Origin: a bacterium UBP17_UBA6191
Lineage (GTDB): Bacteria > Muiribacteriota > UBA6191
Direction: 5' to 3'
NCBI GenBank assembly: GCA_002422125.1
Contig: DITF01000245.1
Coordinates: forward strand, 1-6,383
DNA length: 6,383 nt
Positions 1 through 5,708 of this stretch are shown here, piece after piece. The notes under the pieces are model-generated. The model worked only from the letters and a program-made list of their open reading frames with translations. It did not search any database and was not told the DNA's origin. The stretch's first letter is position 1, and the number at the start of each line of letters is the position of its first letter. Position numbers and translations under genes: made by a program.

Positions 1-669
1 GTAATGCTGACTACCGTCATTTTTCCAAAGTTTATTACCTCGTTGAATTTAAAGCCGGAAAATATGCCCGGCATCACACTATTTGTACAAAATCTGTCCA
101 ATTTTTTGATGACACAATGGCATTTAATTATTGTGACACTGATTTCCGTGGGGGGAGCACTCTATTATTCCATTACCAAAACAGATAAAGGGGCAGAGGT
201 CTTTGACATCGTCTGTTTTAACAGTCCCGTTTTGGGAGATCTATTAAAAAAGTTTTATGTTTCGAGACTCGTGCATACACTGGCTTCCCAGCTTCGTGGC
301 GGGGTCCCAGGACTTCAGGCATTAGGTATCTGTAAACAATCGATTAGCAACCGGCAGTTCAAAATTTTGATTGAAGATACAATTGATGCACTAAAAGGTG
401 GTGGCACCTATTCAGATGGACTGAAAAAGCACCGGAAGGTGATTCCTCCTATTGTACTTTTGATGTTTAGTATTGGAGAAGAAACCGGTTCTATGGAAGT
501 TGTTCTGGAAAAAATTGGTAAATATTATGATGAACAGGTCGGTCAAGCGGTAGGCACTTTGATTGGACTTATTGAACCATTAATGATTGTGGTGATGGGA
601 ACTATCGTTACAACTCTTGCGCTTTCCATGTTTCTGCCGATGTTTGATATGGGAAAAAGTATGGGTTGA
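1..669 (+). CDS. Type II secretion / type IV pilus inner-membrane platform protein, GspF/PilC family (3' part, 5' truncated by window edge)
   Basis: This is the C-terminal part of a GspF/PilC family protein, the polytopic inner-membrane platform that couples the cytoplasmic ATPase to pilus or pseudopilus assembly. The frame is open to base 1, so the ATG at base 4 is internal; about 222 of the roughly 400 residues usual for the family are present. Numbering from that ATG, the visible parts are a periplasmic stretch containing N-M-P-G-I-T, a membrane segment near 40-58, the second conserved cytoplasmic domain (F-Y-V-S-R-L near 84-89, S-Q-L-R-G-G-V-P near 95-102), the family signature G-E-E-T-G-S-M-E (158-165), and a final membrane segment that starts with I-E-P-L-M (190-194) and runs to about 212. 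The family assignment is firm. Type II secretion versus type IV pilus cannot be decided without the neighbouring ATPase and pilin genes, which lie outside the window. It is probably the first visible gene of the operon with the next two genes. Confidence 0.93.
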   Translation, partial: VMLTTVIFPKFITSLNLKPENMPGITLFVQNLSNFLMTQWHLIIVTLISVGGALYYSITKTDKGAEVFDIVCFNSPVLGDLLKKFYVSRLVHTLASQLRGGVPGLQALGICKQSISNRQFKILIEDTIDALKGGGTYSDGLKKHRKVIPPIVLLMFSIGEETGSMEVVLEKIGKYYDEQVGQAVGTLIGLIEPLMIVVMGTIVTTLALSMFLPMFDMGKSMG

Positions 670-670
670 T

Positions 671-702
671 GCCAGAACTGGATAATTGAGTCCATTTCTG
701 GC
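671..702 (+). other. Imperfect hairpin in the gap between the GspF-type gene and the next gene
   Basis: GCCAGAA (671-677) pairs with TTCTGGC (696-702). After one C/T mismatch, TGGA (679-682) pairs with TCCA (691-694), leaving a loop of about 8 nt. No T-run follows, so it does not look like an intrinsic terminator. Its position between a stop codon and the ribosome binding site of the next gene would suit an mRNA-processing or stability element, or a partial attenuator. That role is inference; only the base pairing is seen. Confidence 0.4.
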
Positions 703-710
703 CAATTGCT

Positions 711-715
711 GGAGG
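711..715 (+). promoter_or_regulatory. Ribosome binding site GGAGG deciding the start of the 680-residue gene
   Basis: GGAGG lies 10 nt before the ATG at 726. A nearer ATG at 718 is out of frame and meets a stop codon after eight codons, so 726 is the supported start. No separate promoter is obvious in the 56-nt gap, so transcription probably continues from the GspF-type gene. Confidence 0.7.
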
Positions 716-725
716 AAATGGGCTC

Positions 726-2768
726 ATGTGGTTCAACTTTTTAAAGTCGCTATTATCATGTCTATTCATATTTGTGTTTTTGGTTTTGCCGTATGCCCAG
801 GCAGGCGTAGAATCTGATCCAATCAACAACATGGTTTCTCGACTCTTTGAAATTGTGGAAATTCGCCACCGTGAAATTTTACAAACCGAAGAAAATATCA
901 CCCACAACCGATCAGATTCCGAAAAACAGGCCCTGACTAGAATACTTCAGAATAAAGTGGCTGATTTTGTACAAAAGGACAGTCGTTTAGCCGCTGTCTT
1001 AAATGAGTTAAAATCTCAAGGGCAGAGTCCTGAAAAGGCCTTTTTGTACGAAAAATCCATGGAAAGGCTGAACCGGTTAAGGGCAGATATCAATCAAATT
1101 CAGGAGCTGTATTTTCGTAAGCCTCTGGAAGCGAGCCCCTCAATTGACACCAAAACCGGAGATGGAAATTTTTCTGAGTTCTTAAGCTCATGGGAACAAA
1201 AAAACCCAGTATCAACCCAGAGAAAAGTCGTACAAAAAATCATTCCGGCGCAAGAGCAAAGATACTTAAATCATTTGCAAGCCCAGCACCACAATTCAGA
1301 TTCTGAACCACAAACCGAGTTTGAAAATATGGTTAGTCATATCGAAGGTGGTCTAAAACAAATTCCCTCCAATCGAAAAATTATTCCAGCCCCAAGCCGG
1401 AAACCGTTGGATGCTTACCATCAAACATTGGTCCGGGAGGCGCCAGCAGGACCTTGGGCTCGTGACCAGGACCAGACTTTTCAAAACTTTTACAGCGATT
1501 TAGAGCAAAAAATTGAAGTGCAACGGCAGACTGGTCCCACACCTTCCGTGGTGGTTTCTCAGCCTGTCCCAGACCGGCACACTTCTGGTGTCAAAAATTT
1601 TACCCAGAAACTAAGCATTCAAAAACAGGGTACTTCCGAGCAGTCTCCCGTAGAAACCTTATTGGCCGATTTGAGCCGCTATGAAGAAAAAACTAAACCC
1701 AAACGCGAAATCAGTGTTGTCACTAAGCAAACCAACTTTGACAGTTTTCTAAATCAGATCGTATTACCCGAAAAACCAAAACCTCTCGTAAGTTCAAGCC
1801 CAGCAATCGAGAGTAATCCCTTTATGCCCATGCCTCTTGTAGCTCAAAATACCTACAAGCCTGTAAAACCCGCCCAGAAAACCGAGGTTATAAAAACCGT
1901 ACAAACTATTTCTGAAGCCCGTTCAGGACAAAGCTTCGCAGCCCTGTTAAGCGACATGCCAGAAAATCCTCTCCCAGCTCCAAAGGATGAGAAACAGCCT
2001 CAGACCAATCGTTTTGAAGTGATCCTATCTGACCTTATGGCTATCAATTCTGATCGGAAAACAGAAACAAACCAAAACCTTAGAGAAGAGCGCTTGCAGG
2101 AATCAAGCCTTGAGTCTGAGCTAAAGCTAGTTTTTGTTGAAGAACCCGCCAATAAAAGACCCTCGGACAAATTGGAGGGTTCCGAATATCCCCTTTCAAA
2201 ACATTTTGTCCCTGACTTTGAAATGTTTCCCCACAATACAGTTGCTAGTGCAAACTCACATGCCTCGCAGCCCGTAAAGGAACCAAAACTAGCCGCCAGA
2301 CCAAACACATCCATTACAGATGCCAAAAGCGAGATCAAATCCAATCCCACCAGCGATATGCCTATCACAGGGGAGACCCCATTATTTAGTTCTGGCAATG
2401 AAGCAGATATCAAAATCAGAACTCAGGCCAGATTACTAAGAAATCAAGCCAGCCTGATACCTATACGCATCGAAGCCCGTGATATCAAAGACCGGGTCTA
2501 TTCTGACCTGCCCGTAGAATTTGTAGTGGAAATTGATCCCCAACACAGCATCACGGGCCACATCCTTAATGCTTATAAAGATGAACCATTTCGTCGTACC
2601 GTCTTAACTGACAGTGTGGGAGTGGCCCAAATTCATCTATTCTTGGGTCTAAAGGGAAAAGAAGTTAATATTAAGCGGGAACTGATACTAAAAAAAGATA
2701 AAACCCTATGCAAGGTGAGTATCACACCCAGATTTACCAAAGAAAACGCTGGAGAAAAACGCATCTGA
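726..2768 (+). CDS. Exported protein of unknown function: helical N-terminus, disordered centre with repeated short motif, C-terminal Ig-like (Big-1-like) domain
   Basis: I do not recognise this 680-residue protein as a named family. Residues 1-26 form a signal peptide (hydrophobic core about 8-22, likely cleavage after A-Q-A at 24-26). Residues 27-130 look mostly alpha-helical and charged. Residues about 131-560 are rich in Pro, Gln, Lys, Ser and Glu and look disordered. They contain eight degenerate copies of F-x-x-[FLMI]-x-x-x-[LIMW] starting at 149, 199, 252, 289, 309, 338, 404 and 430 (V replaces the first F at 289 and 309). The pentapeptide K-I-I-P-A occurs twice (171-175, 218-222). Residues about 562-670 look beta-rich, with T-D-S-V-G-V-A-Q-I (628-636) recalling the T-D-x-x-G-x-A signature of bacterial Ig-like/invasin domains. 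The mature protein has a single Cys (662). It is placed between a GspF-type gene and an exported TPR gene and probably belongs to the same operon. An envelope accessory of the secretion or pilus machine is the best guess; export is well supported, function is not. Confidence 0.88.
   Translation: MWFNFLKSLLSCLFIFVFLVLPYAQAGVESDPINNMVSRLFEIVEIRHREILQTEENITHNRSDSEKQALTRILQNKVADFVQKDSRLAAVLNELKSQGQSPEKAFLYEKSMERLNRLRADINQIQELYFRKPLEASPSIDTKTGDGNFSEFLSSWEQKNPVSTQRKVVQKIIPAQEQRYLNHLQAQHHNSDSEPQTEFENMVSHIEGGLKQIPSNRKIIPAPSRKPLDAYHQTLVREAPAGPWARDQDQTFQNFYSDLEQKIEVQRQTGPTPSVVVSQPVPDRHTSGVKNFTQKLSIQKQGTSEQSPVETLLADLSRYEEKTKPKREISVVTKQTNFDSFLNQIVLPEKPKPLVSSSPAIESNPFMPMPLVAQNTYKPVKPAQKTEVIKTVQTISEARSGQSFAALLSDMPENPLPAPKDEKQPQTNRFEVILSDLMAINSDRKTETNQNLREERLQESSLESELKLVFVEEPANKRPSDKLEGSEYPLSKHFVPDFEMFPHNTVASANSHASQPVKEPKLAARPNTSITDAKSEIKSNPTSDMPITGETPLFSSGNEADIKIRTQARLLRNQASLIPIRIEARDIKDRVYSDLPVEFVVEIDPQHSITGHILNAYKDEPFRRTVLTDSVGVAQIHLFLGLKGKEVNIKRELILKKDKTLCKVSITPRFTKENAGEKRI
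1170..2036 (+). repeat. Protein-level array of eight degenerate octapeptide motifs within the exported protein
   Basis: Copies read FSEFLSSW, FENMVSHI, FQNFYSDL, VKNFTQKL, VETLLADL, FDSFLNQI, FAALLSDM and FEVILSDL. The spacing between copy starts is irregular (50, 53, 37, 20, 29, 66 and 26 residues), and the linkers are polar and Pro-rich. Hydrophobic positions 1, 4, 5 and 8 give a one-sided pattern compatible with a short amphipathic helix that folds on a partner. The DNA of the copies is not similar, so this is conserved peptide chemistry or an old duplication, not a recent tandem repeat. Confidence 0.55.
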
Positions 2769-3553
2769 GAATTCTGGTCTTATTTATTTTATTGGGTTTT
2801 AGTGATTCAATAAACGCCAGTCAAGAATCCTTGGCCGAACAATTTGTCCGCGAAGGTCAGGACGCCTATTTAAAAAAGGACCACCTGCTAAGCCTGACTC
2901 GCCTGAAACTAGCCAAGTCTTTATTGACCGATTTTTGGGATCTGGATTTATTAATTGGGGTAAATTATTTGCGTCTAGGACGGTATAAACAAGCGGTTTC
3001 CTCCCTCAAAAACTACATGGATTCACAAACAGAAGGCAGAGAAAAGGAATCGGCCCGCAGGCTTTTGTTGCAGGCTTCCATTAACTGGGGTGATGAACTG
3101 GAAAAAGATATGTACTGGCAAGATGCCGTTACCGCCTGGACAACAGGTCTGGCCCTAGCAACTGCGGAGGAACAACCCCGTTTCCAAAAACGAATTCATC
3201 AGGCCATTTTTGCGAAAGGTGCCTACCATTACGGCTTGAATCAGCATCTGGATGCAGCCCTCGAATTTGCTAAAGTTTTACTGGATTCCCCAAGCGACGA
3301 TTTAGTAAAACGCGTCCGAAGGCTGGGAGTGAATTTATTTCATCAAGGGGCCAAGTTCTGTGAAGAAAATCAGATGCCGGACAAGTCCAGAACCCTGTAC
3401 CAGGTGATATATTTGCATTTTCGGGGGTATGCCGCCTGGCAGGAAGCAAAAAACAAGATAGAAGGCACAATGGAGAAAACTCTCTCACCGCAATTCTGGC
3501 TGAATGTATCTACGGAACCTGAAGATACCGAATCTTCAGATATGCAGGAATAA
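2708..3553 (+). CDS. Exported TPR-like helical-repeat protein of unknown function
   Basis: The longest reading from an ATG is 281 residues and overlaps the upstream gene by 61 nt. The region ahead of the hydrophobic core would then be 20 residues long and basic. Starting instead at the in-frame CTG at 2765 (Leu20) gives 262 residues with a compact signal peptide: core about 22-30, likely cleavage after I-N-A (35-37). I favour the CTG start on ribosome-site and signal-peptide grounds, but list the ATG version as the conservative extent. The mature part is almost all helical, with TPR-like pairs near 44-78, 79-112, 123-156, 164-197 and 203-250; the clearest TPR signature is L-L-I-G-V-N-Y-L-R-L-G-R-Y-K-Q-A-V (81-97). 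The C-terminal 20 residues are acidic. No enzyme motif is visible. TPR proteins usually bind peptides or scaffold complexes, and the neighbours suggest a partner in the envelope, possibly the preceding exported protein. Confidence 0.85.
   Translation: MQGEYHTQIYQRKRWRKTHLRILVLFILLGFSDSINASQESLAEQFVREGQDAYLKKDHLLSLTRLKLAKSLLTDFWDLDLLIGVNYLRLGRYKQAVSSLKNYMDSQTEGREKESARRLLLQASINWGDELEKDMYWQDAVTAWTTGLALATAEEQPRFQKRIHQAIFAKGAYHYGLNQHLDAALEFAKVLLDSPSDDLVKRVRRLGVNLFHQGAKFCEENQMPDKSRTLYQVIYLHFRGYAAWQEAKNKIEGTMEKTLSPQFWLNVSTEPEDTESSDMQE
2751..2767 (+). promoter_or_regulatory. Ribosome binding site GGAG followed by candidate CTG start codon overlapping the upstream stop
   Basis: GGAG at 2751-2754 lies 10 nt before an in-frame CTG at 2765-2767, which overlaps the TGA stop (2766-2768) of the upstream gene as CTGA. 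The spacing equals that seen for the gene starting at 726. By contrast, the ATG at 2708 has no convincing purine-rich site upstream. The layout imitates the usual ATGA coupling with C in place of A. Confidence 0.45.
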
Positions 3554-3565
3554 GTTTTTATTCCT
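3546..3565. other. Perfect 8-bp inverted repeat spanning both stop codons of the convergent genes
   Basis: AGGAATAA (3546-3553) and TTATTCCT (3558-3565) are exact inverted copies around a 4-nt loop, GTTT. The left arm ends with the TAA stop of the + strand gene and the right arm begins with the complement of the TAA stop of the - strand gene. The stem is AT-rich and no T-run follows on either strand, so it is at best a weak bidirectional terminator or a 3'-end protecting hairpin for both messages. Confidence 0.45.
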
Positions 3566-5708
3566 TGATCATCTCAATTAACTTCTTAATTCCTAAAAAA
3601 TAATAGCGACGGGTAGTTTCATCTTTAAATTTTTTAAACTGAACCAGATCTCTATAGTTACGAACCAGGCGCATTCTTACCAGTGATAAGGCCTGTTTTC
3701 TAATTTCGATAGTCCATCTACCTTCACTCTTTGCCTTGCTGATTCGAGTAAATACAGACTGTAACATGGCCTGTGCATAGGGTTTTGTCCCAGGATTCAG
3801 TCTAGGTCTGGCACTCTGCTTAATCTTTCTGGCTTCAGCATCTGAAATGGTACTTCTGATTTTCTCAGGAGGCAGTCCAGATACTTCCAGAATCTGTCGT
3901 ATCAAATCTTCACATCGTCTACGGGTTACCTCGTCCTGAACAGCCTGATCCATGGCCTTTTGCAAAATCTTCAAAGAATCTTCAAATCGATTTACCTCAG
4001 CATAAAGCATGCCTAAATACATTTTTTTTCTAGGGTCTTGTGGATCCAGTTCAATGGATTTGGAAAACATTTCAATTCCATCCAAAAAATCGCCTTTGTC
4101 CGCGTAAACCTTGCCTAGTTGAAACCAGACATCTGCATCAGTCCCCTTCTTTTCCAGATAGCGACGCAATACATCAATCGCTCTGGCAAAGTCCTGATTT
4201 GATGAGTAGCCGATGGCTAGTCGGGGATATAACTCCAGTCGATCTGGATTCAGTTCAATCATTTTTTCCAGATAGGGTACAGCCACAGCATGCCGTCTGG
4301 CCCCATCCAGTGCCTTAAGAATTCCCTCTAAAGCATCCAGCCTGTTCATGTTGACCTTTAAAGCGGTTCCAAAAAAGGCAATGGCTTCATCGTAGCTTTC
4401 CAAAGCCGAGTATAATCCAGATTTTTCCTTTTCTTCGTCCCCAAGCACCAGATAAATTGAACCAAGACTGGTCAAAAGATCAGGATCCTGAGGGGCCATT
4501 TTTAAGGCATTTTTTATCAGCTTGACACCCTTATCCCACTCTTTGTACTCAATATATAGCTTGGACAATTCTTTGGCTGTATTTAAATGTCCCGGATCTT
4601 CCATTAACTCCTTGAGAAAAAACTGGATGGCTTCAGCAAATTCGGAACGCCTTAAAGCAATCATACCCTGATAGTAATTAGTCTCCCGTACATAAGAGTT
4701 TAACTCGCGGGATTTTCGAAAACTCTCAACGGCTGCCTCATTTCTAAAAAAGCGATAGTGGAGAATCCCCATATATTTATGCGCCTCGCTACTTTGCCTG
4801 TTCAGCTCAAGGGCAATTAAACAATAGCGTTCGGCCTTCAAAAGGTCTTCCTTGGCAGCATTTTCATCCTGGGCTAAATTTGCCTGACCCAAAAACAAAG
4901 TAGCCAATCTAAAGGTGGCTTCGTAGGAGTCTCGCTTTAAATCATAGGCTTTCTGATAGGCCACAATTGATTCTTTGATTTTACCTGCTCTGTGGTACAG
5001 ATCCCCCATAGCCAGAAATGTTAAAGGATCTTCCTTAACCGCCACTGCGGCCACAAAAAATCGAGAAGCTGAAGTCAGATTTCCCCGTTTGAAATTTAGA
5101 CTACCAAGCTCAAACAAAACTTCGGCATCGACCCGATTCAGTTTCAAAGTTCTGGAGAACTGATCGATCGCATCGGTTAGCCTTTCTTCGGCTTTATAAA
5201 TGTATCCGAGTTCTTTGTTGGCCGTATAAAGACTAGGCTGGGAGCGCAGAATTTTTTCATACAGTAATCTGGATTCCCTGAATTTCTTTTGTTTGGCATA
5301 CAGTCTGGCCAGATTCAAAAGCACTGTTGCGTTGCCTGGGCTTTTTACTATGGCCTTCATGTAAGCATCTTCAGCTTCTTTTAACTGATTGGTCCTAGCA
5401 TAAATCACACCCAGATTGATCTGAGCCTCGGCATCCTCAGGATTGGCCTCCAATGCCTTCTGAAATTTTGGAATTGCTTCACGGTACCTTTCCTGCTTCA
5501 TGTAAAGAACACCCAGTGCGTATAAGGCATTGGCATGGTCCTCTTTGATTTCAAGGACATTTAAAAGCAGGGTTTCGGCCCTATCAAGCCGATTTTCCTC
5601 CATATTACGAACTGCATTTGCGTAAGTGGCATCTGCATTACGAAGGCAACCGGACAATCCAAACAAAAGGAGCAGAGCAATTGACAGCCCAATCAATCGA
5701 ACTATCAT
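3558..5708 (-). CDS. Multi-TPR lipoprotein, about 16 TPR units plus a basic C-terminal helical tail
   Basis: This 716-residue protein starts with a lipoprotein signal: a hydrophobic core at 6-17 and lipobox L-S-G-C with Cys21. Leu at the +2 position does not match the Asp inner-membrane retention signal known from enteric bacteria, so outer-membrane anchoring is likely if that rule holds here. TPR units follow in close register from about residue 27 to 594 (27-60, 61-94, 95-128, 129-162, 163-196, 197-230, 231-263, then on); two units carry insertions (264-308 and 411-458). A clear unit is A-L-Y-A-L-G-V-L-Y-M-K-Q-E-R-Y-R-E-A-I (61-79). Residues 595-716 do not fit TPR and are helical and basic (about 24 Lys/Arg against 7 Asp/Glu in 626-716). 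The ATG overlaps the stop of the upstream HAMP gene (ATGA), so translation is probably coupled; only a weak GGA lies upstream. The role is probably a periplasm-facing scaffold or assembly factor, for instance for pili, secretion or exopolysaccharide; the partner is unknown. Confidence 0.9.
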   Translation of the reverse strand: MIVRLIGLSIALLLLFGLSGCLRNADATYANAVRNMEENRLDRAETLLLNVLEIKEDHANALYALGVLYMKQERYREAIPKFQKALEANPEDAEAQINLGVIYARTNQLKEAEDAYMKAIVKSPGNATVLLNLARLYAKQKKFRESRLLYEKILRSQPSLYTANKELGYIYKAEERLTDAIDQFSRTLKLNRVDAEVLFELGSLNFKRGNLTSASRFFVAAVAVKEDPLTFLAMGDLYHRAGKIKESIVAYQKAYDLKRDSYEATFRLATLFLGQANLAQDENAAKEDLLKAERYCLIALELNRQSSEAHKYMGILHYRFFRNEAAVESFRKSRELNSYVRETNYYQGMIALRRSEFAEAIQFFLKELMEDPGHLNTAKELSKLYIEYKEWDKGVKLIKNALKMAPQDPDLLTSLGSIYLVLGDEEKEKSGLYSALESYDEAIAFFGTALKVNMNRLDALEGILKALDGARRHAVAVPYLEKMIELNPDRLELYPRLAIGYSSNQDFARAIDVLRRYLEKKGTDADVWFQLGKVYADKGDFLDGIEMFSKSIELDPQDPRKKMYLGMLYAEVNRFEDSLKILQKAMDQAVQDEVTRRRCEDLIRQILEVSGLPPEKIRSTISDAEARKIKQSARPRLNPGTKPYAQAMLQSVFTRISKAKSEGRWTIEIRKQALSLVRMRLVRNYRDLVQFKKFKDETTRRYYFLGIKKLIEMIKE

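Noticed and set aside
750..761. L-L-S-C (residues 9-12) in the 680-residue protein as a lipobox
   Set aside because: The hydrophobic core continues for about 10 residues past the Cys, and A-Q-A at 24-26 gives a normal signal peptidase I site, so lipidation at Cys12 is unlikely.
608..907. Open frame of 99 codons on the - strand
   Set aside because: It straddles the end of the GspF-type gene and the start of the exported-protein gene, has no domain or ribosome site, and both overlapped genes are well supported.
2159..2180. 6-bp inverted repeat ACCCTC/GAGGGT with a 10-nt loop
   Set aside because: It lies inside coding sequence with no T-run and is short enough to be chance.
2000..2413. Open frame of 137 codons on the - strand
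   Set aside because: It lies wholly inside the exported-protein gene, opposite its low-complexity region, and shows no recognisable features.
3270..3488. Open frame of 72 codons on the - strand
   Set aside because: It is antisense inside the exported TPR gene and shows no supporting signals.
3546..3565. Rho-independent bidirectional terminator at the convergent junction
   Set aside because: The stem is AT-rich and lacks a following T-run on either strand, so it is recorded as a hairpin, not as a terminator.
4040..4318. Open frame of 92 codons on the + strand
   Set aside because: It is antisense to conserved TPR units of the lipoprotein gene, and its composition looks like a reverse reading of the repeats.
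4975..5163. Open frame of 62 codons on the + strand
   Set aside because: It is antisense to TPR units of the lipoprotein gene, with no signals of its own.
3627..5630. DNA-level tandem repeats in the TPR lipoprotein gene
   Set aside because: The repeats are visible only at protein level; no long near-identical DNA copies were seen, so no recent expansion is claimed.
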